NCBI GenBank assembly: GCA_026874595.1
Contig: CM049311.1
Span: 14,041,676 to 14,105,675, forward strand
Direction: 5' to 3'
DNA: 64,000 nucleotides
Source of the DNA: Sipunculus nudus
Lineage: Eukaryota > Annelida > Sipuncula > Golfingiida > Sipunculidae
Part shown: piece after piece, positions 36,211 through 48,737 of the stretch
Numbering within the stretch: position 1 is the stretch's first letter
Layout: every line of letters starts with the position of its first letter
The notes under the pieces: model-generated
What the model saw: only the letters and a program-made list of their open reading frames with translations
Database searches by the model: none
What the model was told of the DNA's origin: nothing
Position numbers and translations under genes: made by a program

Positions 36211-37856
36211 TTTAGCTCAGCTGACTATAAGTCATCTGAGCTATAGTCGTGGTCCTTTGTCCCTCGTCCGTCCGTCCGGCCGTTAACAGGGCACGTTTTA
36301 AAACTGTTGGACCTACGAATCCAAAATTCTGCATACCATTAGATGTCCCCAACATCTCCTACCATATCAAAAATTGGGTCATTAGAACTTCGTTCCTTTG
36401 AGATATTAAGGAAAAACCTCCGTTTTCCATAAAAAAGCCATTGTTACACTTCAAGGCTGCCTAATATCAAAACCACTGATCTGTTTTTGATCAGATTTAG
36501 TATTCATATTCTTCCATACATTTTCTGTGCACATACCAAAAATTAGGTCAGTATTGGGTATTATTTTGAAGTTATAAGCCCAAATATAATGCAATTTTTA
36601 AAAAATCAGGAAATATATTTGTTCACTTAACATGAGAATTGCTGAAACTGGAGACTTTTTTCAGGAATATAACTTTATTTAATCAAGATTTAATTGTTTA
36701 CCCAGAATTAGATCTGAAATTTGCAAATTGTTCAAGTTATTAGCATAAATAAAAAATCAATACCTTAAATTTTGTCCAAATTTGGCAGTGGCACGTTTTT
36801 TCCCTGTATGTACTGTTGATTCTATTTTCACAGCATATATACATAAGGATTTAATCTTTTAAAATCTGAAATTTCAAAGAAATTGTTTGAAAAGAGTAGC
36901 TTTTATTCAAGTTTTCATACACCATGTCAAGTGTTGTGCACATCTGGCCCACCTAGTAGTACAGCCTTCACTTGCATTATGTAACCCACCTCAGGCAGCT
37001 TGCCTTGGCCCAGCTTGGCTACTACTAGCAGGCTTCCCCTCTGCCCTGCACTCAACCCCCCCCCCCCCCCAGCTGGTGCATAAACTAGATGAATGTTATA
37101 ATTTTCTGTATTTTATTTTATTCTTGGACATGCTACATTTTAGATTTTGTATTGTACCACCAGGGTTACAATGATTTAAGTGCACATTTAATTGTGTCCA
37201 CAAAGTGATGTATTGCTATGAAAGTATGGATGTTCATCAGATAAGTAATGCTTTACTTCAGAAGAGTAAAACTTCACCAGGTGTGAAATTGACTATTAAT
37301 TCCAGTAATTAATTATAGCTGAGATTGTAATTAGCATAATGATATTGTTTGTCCCTCATTCAACCAACAGTGTGTATACTTTATTTGAAAAGATGTTTTT
37401 ATTTTATCAAATGTATTGAATCTTTTATTTTATTTCGGTGAATAAAATTAAGCATGTACTGAAAACTCCAATGTGCAAAACTTTTTAATAGGGATTCAAG
37501 GAATAATTTTGTAGATGCCATGTTGTTATATATAAACTTAAATGCATTATTCCCTTGAAAGTGAAATGAAGGTATTAGTCCATTCTGTCCACTTGCCTGT
37601 CCATCTGCAAATTTTTCATATGCATCACAGTATCTCAAAACTTTTACTGTTTTTCTTCATGACAGTCTTGTCAGAGTATTAGTTTGCTATCATATATTGA
37701 GAACTTTACTATAACCAAGTAGGAGGGCCCTTTCCTCTTAGCTTCTAATATGCTTATATAAATAAAAAACATTACAATAGAATATTTTTCATATTTTGTA
37801 TTTGCAAAAATTTCAAACTTAAGCTGGTTGTCGTGACCCATGGGTCCTTTGTTTAT
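36211..37856 (+). mobile_element. Non-autonomous repeat element, about 1.6 kb
   Basis: The 5' end is TTTTTAGCTCAGCTGACT, which with ATCTGAGCTATAG forms a short stem-loop, then CGTCCGTCCGTCCGGCCG. The 3' end is GTCGTGACCCATGGGTCCTTTG at 37833-37854. As recalled, bivalve genomes are full of elements with this pairing of ends. There is no transposase and the interior is AT-rich with a C13 run near 37050. The class (Helitron-like or other) is not settled. Confidence 0.5.
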
Positions 37857-38221
37857 ATTCTGGATTCTCAACATCATTGTTTGGCTAAAACTGAATAAAT
37901 ACCAGACATGGTGCGAATACTTGGCAAATGTATATGAATATGAATATGAATATGTACTCCATTATAAAATTTCTTGCATAAGAATGGGAATTCAGGTAAA
38001 AATGAAAGTATTTGAATACCAGTGCAAATACTTTCAAAATGTATTCATGAATGCATTCATGAATATATTCTATAATATTATTTTATTAATCATTTCAGTT
38101 ATATTTTATTTAAAAAATCATATGATTCTCTTATTATTTTTAATAAAAATTATATTTGGCACAATATTTGTTATTAAATATTGATAAATAGTTAAACTCT
38201 TTATCTTATATGTGCTGCTTA

Positions 38222-38467
38222 TCAGTTATATGGCCAAACCAAAATCTGTATGACAGTGGCATGCACTCCAATTGTTAATAAAATAAATGAAATCAATCTC
38301 TTCCCTATCTCTAAAGAAACTATCAAAATCATACATAAGCTTAACACTAACAACTCATAATACAGCTTATATTTATTTCCACACAAAACCAGCATGTGCC
38401 TCATTTCAAAATCATATTTTTTTATCTTATATAACAGCTGAGCGCTGTGACCCATAGGTCCCTTGTT
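38222..38467 (+). mobile_element. 3' end of a second copy of the same element type
   Basis: AACAGCTGAGCGCTGTGACC, CATAGGTCCCTTGTT at 38436-38467 matches the 3' end at 37833-37856. No second 5' terminus was found between 37857 and 38222, so this copy is truncated or the first is nested within it. Confidence 0.45.
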
Positions 38468-41252
38468 ATATTTTAAGTAATTTTACATGATTTTAAGCAA
38501 AAGTAACCTAAATTAATTTGTTTAAAATTTAATAGCCAAATTTATCATTATTTTATTTAATTTAAAAACAGTTGCAATGACATATTAATGGAACTGATAC
38601 ACAAAAGTGTATGTTTTGTATATCGCATAAGGAAACCAAGATCTGTACTGACAGAAAAGCAGCCATTAGCTTGAAGAGTGGATGAGTCCTTTGTTGTGAT
38701 GACAAATTGTGTTGGGAGTTGATGATATGCAACCTTTACTATACCTGGTAGATGAGAGGCTTATGATCAATTTTCATGGAGTCTGACTGTACTATGGTTG
38801 CCATCAGATAACGTGGTTATTTCCGTTGAATACCTCATCAAAGTCATAAATTCATCCCTAAACCTCAAAATGGTCCAGTAAGTCCTTGATCTGCTGAACT
38901 GAAACTATGAATTCATGACCTAGCTTTGGATAGAAGACCAAAAAAACTGGTCAATTTATGCCACTTTAGCGCCACTCTACTCCTCCAGTCAGAGCGTGGT
39001 ATTACATTATGACTGTAGTAAATAATTTTATGCTATGATCCCTGAAGTTCTGTATATCCATACAAGAAAAGCACCGCCGATCTCAGTACACCTTATACTT
39101 ATGAGACGATTCCTGACGGTATAGAATCATTATCTGTCACATATCCTGTGCTTTAAGATTAATGTTGGTGCTGTATATCCAGAAGTTTGTCACAGATTCT
39201 AACAGGCCAGTGTACCAACCACTAAGTGTTGTATAGTTGTGGTAGTTTTAAAAGATTCCAACTCAGCTATGAGAGTAATTAAAGAAGGATTAAAGTAGGC
39301 CTCTTATTCTGTCGATCCATACAGCATTCCAGCTTCCTCTTTCTCTTGCTCTTCCTATCTTTCTCTCCCTTGCTCTATCTATCTCTTGCTTTTTCTTGTT
39401 CTTTCTCTCTTTCCCTCTCTCTTTCCCTCTGTCTCTTTCCATATTAAGTATTCCATCTCTTTCTCACCTTCTATCTGCATACAGATTCCATTAATCTCTT
39501 TCTTGCTTACTCTCTCTTTCCATTATGTCTAGTACGAGTCAAAGAAAATTCAATTTGACCAGCTGGGCTCATGCAGGTGTTAACTAACAAAGCATATTGT
39601 CACCGTCTTTGTAGTCAACCAGCTAGGTCACACCGGGAAGCACTGCAGAGTAGCTTGGCAGGTACAAATAACACTCCGAACCTAGGGATGACACCTTGGT
39701 AAAGAGGAATACACAGTTCCAAACATGTCATAAGCCCTAAGGTAACTGATAATAACATGCAAAATAGTTAAAAAAAACAGCATTTACAGTTATTGTTGTT
39801 GTGAATATTTTATTGATATCTGACTAAAATAAAATTCATCTTGATACAAGTTTTTGGGATTGAGCATGAGCATATAGCTCATTAGTCACTCTTTCCCTGT
39901 ACATTTCATAAAAGTAAATATGATCAGATAATTGAGAATGAACATTATGCATCCTATAAAACATAGTAATGCCCTTCATGAACATGGTAACAGTGAATAT
40001 AGAAGCCAATCCTTGAAAAAGAGTTGGTTATGTGAAGAGTACACATGGAATGTAAAGAAGAAGAAAGAGTCATATAGATGGTTGGATGTTATGATAAAAC
40101 AGCATTTACAGTAAAAAAATGAAATATAATTCTCTGTGAAATAAATGTGCAACATTGTTATCTTTCATTCAACTCAGGACATATTCAACATAAGAAATCA
40201 GGAAAGAGGAACTTTAAAGACAACACCATGCAGTAATCAAGTGACACCTGATATACATGAACCTCCCTTGGTTTATCTTTTGTAGAAAATGAATTTTACT
40301 TTTTTTACTTTTTATACTTAACAGACTTAAAAGACTACGATGGGTTAAAAAAACAGTCCAGCTGCAGATTTAGAAAAGGTTCCAATTGAAGTGGTAATAA
40401 CTGAAATGAGAAAATAAAACCTAAGCATGTATAAATTTGCTGGGATGGTAGTTTAATTAAAGCTACTGACTGTCTTAGCATTACTCATTAAAATACATTA
40501 AAATATATGAATATATGTCTTCAAGCTCTCTGTCTCAAGTTTACATATAAACTGCATCTATCAGTATTTTCACTTTCATACACTTCCTAAGATTACACTA
40601 GATCGAGATTATGCAGTCTTAAACTTGTAGTTGATGATCGCTTTATTATTTGCCATCGATGTTGTAAGCTGTTAGGCCATTTGTCTGGATCAGTAGCTGA
40701 AACTGAATATGGATTGTTTTATTTATTATCATTAGAGGCCTGTGAATTGTGAGGGATCTCAGAATCTATTCAGTTATCAATTCTATACATTTGATTCATT
40801 TCTTGATTCAAATCTTACTAATGTAGATAATTTCAGACTTTTAAAAAATAAAATCAACTTGACCAAAATGGATGTTAGTAAATTACAGCAAAGATAAGAA
40901 AACTGTAGCTCTCTCTCTCTCTTAGTGTCTCCGCCTTTATGTTTTTGTGCAGGTGGAATATGGTCTACCAGTGAACGTGTAAAGTAGATTTAGGGCATAT
41001 GGACAATATAAAGAGCTTCGACATCACCAACTGCTAAGTAAGATTTGAGAGCTCACAGAGGACTTCAGGATGGCACTTCAGAGAATAATAGTTGAAATGA
41101 ATTGATTCAGAGGTTAATAATCAATTACAGTTTAATTGGGGGCATGCTGTTCAATGCAAAATCTTTTTGATGCATTGTTACACCCCTAAATATCATGTGT
41201 TTTTATGACACAAAACTTCTTATTTGAATGTTTGATAACATTCCAGATGTAG
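38468..41252. other. Intronic DNA; pyrimidine-rich tract at 39340-39530
   Basis: No gene seen. 39340-39530 is a long imperfect CT-rich tract (TCTCTTGCTCTTCC, CTTTCTCTCTTTCCC and similar), with a smaller CT run at 40908-40922. The patch 38967-39125 holds several CpGs. Confidence 0.5.
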
Positions 41253-41430
41253 AGTTAAAGCTATATAGTGTTATTTTTTTTAATATTCTGTTTGTTGTTT
41301 GAACATTTAAATATTTTTTTACTAGCTTAGCCTGATTTCTCAGTTAAAGCTATATAGTGTTATTTTTTTTAATATTCTGTTTGTTGTTTGAACATTTGTA
41401 TTTTTTTACTAGCTTAGCCTGATTTCTCAG
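41253..41430. repeat. Tandem duplication, 89-bp unit, two copies
   Basis: AGTTAAAGCTATATAGTGTT starts at 41253 and again at 41342. Each copy runs through TTTTTTTTAATATTCTGTTT and ends CTTAGCCTGATTTCTCAG. The copies differ mainly by a small deletion in the A/T tract, so the duplication is young. Confidence 0.92.
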
Positions 41431-43600
41431 ATCATTACCTATGATTTCCAAGTCAAGAACCCTGTCTGGATTCAAGACCTGTGTCACTGAACCCAGCACT
41501 ATAAGCTCTGGAAATCTGCGAAGTATGTTGAACATGTTCACAGCATGATCTGGCTTGTATATGTAATGTAAAAATAATACTATTAATGTAAAGATAATAT
41601 CATACATCAATGATACTCATCAGACATTACTGTTCAAACATGTTTACTCTGCTAACTTTGTAGCATTGAATGTGTGACAAGAATTCTGTTGATATTTACT
41701 GGGAACAGTGGTCACAAAGAAAGGCATTGTGGGTTACATAATAGGGGTGACAAGAACCATTTTACATTTTGTTTGTCAAATATAGCAGGCATTGGGGGTT
41801 ACATATTGGATTTGTCACAGTCCATAAGTAACACAAGGCGAACCAACATAGGGACAGAATTGTAATGTCATCAGTTATTAAAGAGCATGTTTACATAAAG
41901 GGAAGCTTTGTGTGTGTTAGTCACGGTTGCTCTAAGATGACTATACGTCATTATACAGAGAGAGTTGACAAGCTTTGAATGTGTGCTTGACAGAGTTCTG
42001 AAGATGGCAGTCAGAGGATGGTATTTGTATTCATTGGTTGTTGTTAAGGAATGCATGAGGGAGGGTGGTTGATTCAAGCCGTCGTGTATATGTATGTTGT
42101 ACGTAGAAGTCTGTGCATTGAGGCGGTAGAGCTGGTTAGACACAATTCCTGGTATTGTGCAGAGGTTGAGCCGCCTTTCACGCCAGGCCGCACTTCTGAT
42201 ACAAGAGAAGGGGACAGACCACAGTTATTGGTAACTCTCGCTGCTGATTGAACCTGGGCACTATTGACGAGACAAATCAATCACTCACATTGCTGACTTC
42301 ATTATGTTTGTTTTGTAACTCTGAATGGAGCTTATATTCGGTGGAGGCTAGTTAGACTACCAGATCACTGTTTGTAAAAGCAGCGGAAGGGAATTTGTGT
42401 CATATACTGGACTGATGAACCCCTTGTAATTTGTTACTGCACGGACACTATTAGTCCGTACAATACTACATTCTTGTTCAAAATTTACAGTAATTTAAGC
42501 TTAAGAGTGCAAGGTTATTACTAAAGATTTTACATTGAGCATATAAGCAAAAGATTGCTATCCTTATATAATTCCTGGGGTTAAGCCGTATTTGACCTCT
42601 AATTCAGAAATTTCTCAAGTATAAGGATGGTATTAACTGTAAGGTAATACATTCCTATTTTAGTAAACTTGATTGTCAAAACTGATCAGCAGACAGTTCA
42701 TCTAGACTGTGAGCTCTGCCTAATTCAAGATAGGTTGGTTACTGAACATCATGATTGAAAGGTTCAAGTTATTCAGCATTCAGTCAGAGTAAGGCATCAT
42801 TTACATACAGATATAAAAGGAGGTCACTGTGACCTAATTTTATGACTTTAAAACTGTGAGAGAAAATCATTAGCAGGGATATTCAGTTCTGATTTAAGTA
42901 TTTTACCTACATGTAAATGCTTGTACCTGTGTGTTTGATATTTAAAACTTCTTGAACTGAAATAAGAATACAGTAATATAACATGTTATCACTTTAATTA
43001 ACATTTCATGTTTTCACATGTAAAAGAAAAAACACAAGTACACTAGCTGTTTGCAGGCCACATGTATTTTAAAATCATTTAACTGAATTGTGTGTATATT
43101 TTTCCACTCAAACAGATTCTGTTACAGAATGTTTGAATTTCCACAGCTGTACTAGTACATATGATTGTTTGTAGCTTGTCCCTGTAGTTTATTGAACCAA
43201 TATTTGGCCTGAGGGCATGACTTAAAAACTTGTGGACTTCCCATGTGGGTCCAATGTTTACTTGCTGTCTGAATTTTATTAATTTGTTACCAGCATAAGC
43301 AAGGCATGTTTCAATAATTCTCATCTTATGTAAATAGTATTTACTGTCATGTATTTTCATACAATAGTCTTGTGTAAGTAAAAAAATAATTAATATTGAA
43401 GGCTAAATATAGAATATATATTTATAATATTAATATGCAATATTTGTTTTAAGCTATTGTTAAATATTCATGCAGTTGTGTTATTAAATGGTGTGTTTTA
43501 TAAAAAAAGGTCATAATGATCTAATTTATTAAAATACTTTAATTCATGGAGGGAACCAGAAGAAGTTGCATTGGGTATATATATATACACACACACACAC
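41431..43600. other. Intronic DNA, no gene seen
   Basis: Apart from the CpG-richer islet at 42060-42275, CpG-poor sequence without exons. TATATATATACACACACACACAC at 43577-43600 is a short microsatellite abutting the foldback element. Confidence 0.5.
42060..42275. promoter_or_regulatory. CpG-richer islet in the intron (candidate enhancer or unannotated exon)
   Basis: Nine CpGs in about 210 bp, in an intron averaging about one per 100 bp or fewer. It contains GCCGTCGTG, GAGGCGG and CACGCCAGGCCGCA, and ATCAATCACTCA just beyond. Open frames on both strands cross it (42051-42251 and 42074-42280), so coding use cannot be excluded, but no good splice sites flank them. Confidence 0.35.
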
Positions 43601-46197
43601 ATGTCACAGTGAAATTACAGTTCAGTGGGATTAGAAATTCCAACAGGTAAAATCACAATTGGGATCTCCCCTAGGAGAGACCACAATTGGCACCTCCACT
43701 GGCTTGAGCCTATAGTGGAAATCACAATTGTAATCAACACTAGGAGAAATCAAAATCCTACTGAATATCCTGTCACCATTTATGATATTATGTATGGAAA
43801 TCATTGAATGAAGGGTGATTTAATAATGATAAGATGTTCACAAATTTTAATGTAAAATGCATTAAAAAAATATAATTTGTCCAAAGATATCTTACAATAA
43901 ACTGTGTTAAGACAATTTGTTAATACAGATACATGAAAAACCACAGCTGATAAACCTGTGTTGATCTATGAGAGTGATTTCAGTATAGGAACAGCTGATC
44001 AAAGGCTTTCTTATTATCATTATAATTGAGTTTGTTAGTACATGTACCTTCAAACAACACGTAGATTTGATCAGGTGCTTGTTCCTATTTCATAACAGTA
44101 TTGTTAGTGGTGGGAGTCGGTTCCTTTTTCATAATCGATCATCAGTTTGGGCAAACCGATCAATGATCGATTATTAATCAGTTCAGACAAATATAAAGAA
44201 ATGTGCAATTATCTTTGAAACTGTACTCTCTTAAGTCAGCCTGCATGTCTTTGTAATTCTACCTGAAGAAAAGAAGTTTTTGCCTTTTTTATATTTTCCT
44301 TTTATCACTAAGATATGCTATTCAGAGTTTCATTTTAAATAATTATAGTAATCGAATAATTTTTGTCTATAACATAAAGACATTCTGGTAAAAACAATCA
44401 TGAGTATGATGTAATCAATCATGAGTATGATGTTATCGATAGTTGCCTTTGGTAATCGAGCGCTTGAAAGTGGCAGCAAACCAACCAACTTTCGAAAAAA
44501 CTCTATGATCGGCCCACCACTAAGTATTGTTGATCAAAGGATTCCTTCAGCATCTAACAAGTATGTTTATTAATACACAAAACTGATCAAAGAGCTTAAG
44601 ACAATGTGTTGAGCTGATACTGGTAAGTACTATAAATGCAACCTTGAAGGAACATATGTCATTCTGTCTGTAACTATGGACAAGAAAACTTACTTTTACC
44701 AGTTGTTAGATGACTATTGCTGGTCATAGTCCCAAGAAACAAGAATCTTTTGTGTAAAACAAGGTAAGTATGCAAAGATTCTTGCCTCATTAGTACTACC
44801 AAAAGGATCAAAATGTACTGAAGGTGCTAATTTCAAATTCCAGTTCCAAAAGCATTTTAAAGTACAAAAATCAGGAACTAACAGTATTGTCTGCTCTCAA
44901 AAGACTTCATGCCAAGTTGTAAGTTATGAACAAATGTTTGAAAATATTTCAAAATTTCATGTTTGAGTTGGCCATTCTAGCCAGCAGAAACAAAATATGG
45001 AATGAAATAAAAGCAAATTACTCTTGATTAGATATGATATAGTGAGCATATTCCTCAAGACCTGTGCTTCATGTTCTTATAATTAGAGAAAACCAGTGAA
45101 AAATCTTCCAACAGGAGGCCTATGATTTCCTTGGATTTCCCGCTGAGAGTCCAAATAGATCTCATTAGCATTCACAGGTTTCGGATGTAAAATGCCACTG
45201 GAATTACAAGTATATGGTTTAAGGCTGAAGAGCTTGTAGACATGAAAAATGTACACATCCTGTCTTTGTCTCAAGCAAGCCTGGATGATTAAGAGGAGGT
45301 GACTACAGTTCAGGCTTCAAGCATAAAGACCAATTGGCAAGGTACAAAATATACACACAACATGTGTAAGTGTAAAGGTAGCTGCATTTCTAACAGGTGT
45401 TGCTGCAAAAAAAATCTGGATAAGATAATAAAAAGACACCCTTTGAAGATCTCATTGGGTTAAAACAGTATGTTATTTTTAACAGAAAAAGCAACTAGGA
45501 TAAAAAAAACAAGGCTACTCCTTATAATAATTCTTCTCTTCAGACAAAAGATAAGTTCAAATTAAAAAAATTAAATACATGTGCAATTAACAATATATGT
45601 AAAGCATTATACAAGAAAATCTTTATGTTCAAAACAATATTAAACATGTACATTAAGGAGAGCAACCTTAGAGTACAAGCAACATATGTGTAAGGGAATC
45701 TATGTTTTATTCTGTTATTATCATCAGGATATAATAATTATTTGCAACCCTTGCCCTGATTATACTGTAAATAACAGAAAATACTTGCAGATTTTTTTTT
45801 TTTTTTGTGAATATGAATTACTGTCTATTAGAATATTCAGTGTGCTTTGATACTAGTATATTCTTTATGCCTGAAATGTCTGAAAGGATTCATGAGTGAG
45901 GCAGATTTGGTTGAATATGTTTATGCAGTTGAATATATTAGATAAAAAATACAATAGTCTTGTTGTACTTTTAGACTCATTCTGATATCTTTTTTCTTGT
46001 AGGACTTCAAATTCACCTAGTAGGATTGGAAATTATCCTTGTGAAATTTAAGTTTTTAGGAGAGGTTACAATTGTGATTTCCACTTGGCTCAAGCCAGTG
46101 GAGATCCCAATTGTGATCTCTCCCAGGGGAGATCCCAATTGTGATCTCACCTAGTGGAATTTCCAATCACACTGGATTGAAATCTCCACTGTGACAT
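43601..46197. mobile_element. Foldback element 1 (long structured terminal inverted repeats)
   Basis: The left arm 43601-43763 (starting ATGTCACAGT) and right arm about 46011-46197 (ending ACTGTGACAT) are inverted copies. Each carries repeated AATTGTGATCTC/GATCACAATTGG words around CCCCTAGG and a CTGGCTTGAGCC block. The arms share most of their length, with gaps in the left arm. The interior has no transposase frame. A 418-bp hAT-type MITE is inserted at 44105-44522. The right end lies 16 bp from foldback element 2. Confidence 0.75.
44105..44522. mobile_element. hAT-type MITE with 8-bp TSD
   Basis: The left end is TAGTGGTGGGAGTCGG and the right end, reverse-complemented, TAGTGGTGGGCCGATCAT. 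The 8-bp direct repeat AGTATTGT flanks it at 44097-44104 and 44523-44530. TIR sequence and TSD length both suit a non-autonomous hAT element. Internal ATCGAT/AATCGAT words and a 20-bp tandem pair (CAATCATGAGTATGATGTAA, 44396-44440) are visible. No transposase. Confidence 0.88.
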
Positions 46198-46213
46198 ATG
46201 TCTATATATATGT

Positions 46214-48286
46214 CGAGGCCCAGATTAGAATCTGGCCCAATTTAAAACTGGGCCAGCCCAGATCAAAATTTTGATTTGGACCGGCCCAGATCAAAATTCT
46301 AATCTGGGATAGACCAGTTTTAAACTGGGCCAGCCCAGATTAAAATTTTGATCTGGGCCGGTCCAGATTAAAATCCTGTGGTGAAGACTTCAGGATTTAA
46401 ATCTGGTCTGGACTGATTTTAAACTGGGCTGGCCCAGAATAGAATTTTGATCTGGGCTGGTTAAGTTTACAATCCTGTGGTGGACTGATTTTAAACTGGA
46501 CCGGCCCAGATCAAAATTTTAACCTGGGCTAGTCAAGATTACAATCCTGTGGTAGACTGATTTTAAACTGGGCCTAACCAGATCAGAATCCTGATCCTAT
46601 CTTAGGCTAGCTTGATTTTTTTTCATCTTAAATCAGATAATACAGTAAGCATTTATTCCAGATACACCATTTTTAAGGGCACAAAACACATAATGAACAA
46701 GATCATTTAAAATATTTTAGTGAGGAAAAAGTTAACGAACAAATGCAATGTGCTTCTTTGGTTTCATCTATTCTTCAAGCATGCAAGTTCACATTTGAAC
46801 TTCACCTAAACCAACTACCATATTTTATCACAGTTTAGGATATGTGTCAGTTCAGAAACATCTACTTGACTTAATATCAACATTTTCAACTTAACTGAGA
46901 TAGTTTTCTGTTTTGAATATCAAAATTACTTGTGTAATATTAAATATATACATGCATAATTAAATACCAGCTTTACTCATTTATAAGTGAACAAAAGTAA
47001 TTATCAGTCTTGATGCTCATTTTTGTGAGCAGCATGACATTGTGCCCTAACAATGGGCTTGGGAGAGGTTTGTGATACCATTACTGTAATTTTCAATAGC
47101 AGAAAATCCACAGCTGAGAAAATTATATGATTGCTGTCATTTGGCAGTCTCAAAAATAGAGGTGAACATGAGTGAAAATTGGATTTAGAATTTTATTTCA
47201 GAGGGTGACAAACATGGTGGAGGATTCACTTTCGAGTTAATAACTTAAAAAAAAGCTAATCTATTAACTGATAACTAATCTAAATTGAAGTTAGTTAAAT
47301 GCTGCTATACAAATATTCTCTACCTTCAGTAGTTAAAATGCTGAGTTGGTGAATATTGTTCCCCTTGTTCTATCTAAATACATTCTGATTGTGTTAATAA
47401 TATATGTACACTAGATGTTTAAATAGATGTTTCAGCTAGGGCCTTCGAATCTTTCCTTAATATGTAGTATGTTATAAGTTCTAGGTCCAATGTAACAGTA
47501 TGTGCAGATTTTTAAATGGGTGACTGGGGGGAGGGGGGGGGGGGGGATGATCACGGACCAAAACCCCAACTTATGATAAATGATAAATAACTTTAAATAA
47601 CAAATAAAATTTTGAATTTACTGGTCTTTGATCACAATTTAAATATTTTGTAAAATATATTAATAATTATTGATTAAATTTTGTTTTAGTATGTTGAATC
47701 AATGCACGTGTTCAGCAAGCTATATTTCTAGTTTTAGCTTTAAAATACCAATGTTTAACATGATTATTTTATAATTATATTTTAGACATTTCACATAAGA
47801 GGTAAAATTACAAAATAAATATGACAGGAGTCCAACCAATGATATTTTCATAGAATATGAAATAAATTCATAAAATATTAATTATTATTTACTTACAATG
47901 TTTTACAAATTCTTTGAATTGATGAAAGGCCAGCTAGTTAAATATAGTGTAATTGAAGCCAGCCTAGGAGTAGATTAGGATGCTGATCTGGGCTGGTCCA
48001 GTTTAAAATTAGTCCACCACAGGATTGTTAACTTGACTGGCCCAGATCAAAATTCTAATCTGGGCTGGCCCAGATTCAAATCAGTCCAGACCAGATTTAA
48101 ATCCTGAAGGCTTCACCACAGGATTTTAGTCTGGACCGGCCCAGATCAAAATTTTAATCTGGGCTGGCCCAGTTTTAAACTGGTCTGGCCCAGATTAGAA
48201 TTTTGATCTGGGCCGGTCCAAATCAAAATTTTGATCTGGGCTGGCCTAGTTTTAAATTGGGCCAGATTCTAATCTGGGCCTCGACA
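46214..48286. mobile_element. Foldback element 2 (arms built from CTGGGCCGGCCCAG-type units)
   Basis: The left arm 46214-46613 begins CGAGGCCCAGATTAGAATCT and the right arm 47956-48286 ends with its reverse complement; both lie next to TATATA. The arms are made of alternating TTTTAAACTGGGCC, GGCCCAGATCAAAATTTTGA and CAATCCTGTGGTGGACTG units, many themselves palindromic. The left arm has two copies of a roughly 73-bp unit where the right has one. The 1.34-kb centre is AT-rich with no open frame. Size and structure recall FB/TU-type foldback elements, but I recognise no named family. Confidence 0.85.
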
Positions 48287-48722
48287 TATATATATATGGA
48301 TCTTTTGCTTGTCCTTCTGCTTTCTTAATGTTTATTTAAATCATCACTGTAGCTTTTTGAAAGGATTTATCCCAGCTTCTAGCCTCGAGAAGCTTCAATT
48401 CAATTCATACTGAACAACAATTACCAAATGAAGTCATAACCTCTTGGTACCAGAGAGAAAAGCTCGAGGGACGATTTATTCTTGAATTGATAATGATTTT
48501 GCTGATTTTTTTCCTGAAGTCCTTATTGGTATGTCATAGAAAAAGCTGATGACAAGGTGTGCAGCTTTGTAAAGGTTATTTATTGTTAGTACAAAATCTT
48601 TTAAAGCAGGATTTGGTGAGGGAAATATTTGTTTGGAAAAGCAGATTATGTTAACGCATGGCAGGACCTGGGCATGCATGGATTCCCAGAAGGCCTAGAC
48701 ATCGTGCATCAACCCAACATTG

Positions 48723-48737
48723 ATTGTCAATGCAAAT
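48723..48737 (+). promoter_or_regulatory. SOX-like word next to a perfect octamer
   Basis: ATTGTCAATGCAAAT holds ATTGT (SOX core) and ATGCAAAT (POU octamer, 48730-48737). The spacing is one base longer than the well-known SOX-OCT composite site, so this is only suggestive. Confidence 0.2.
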
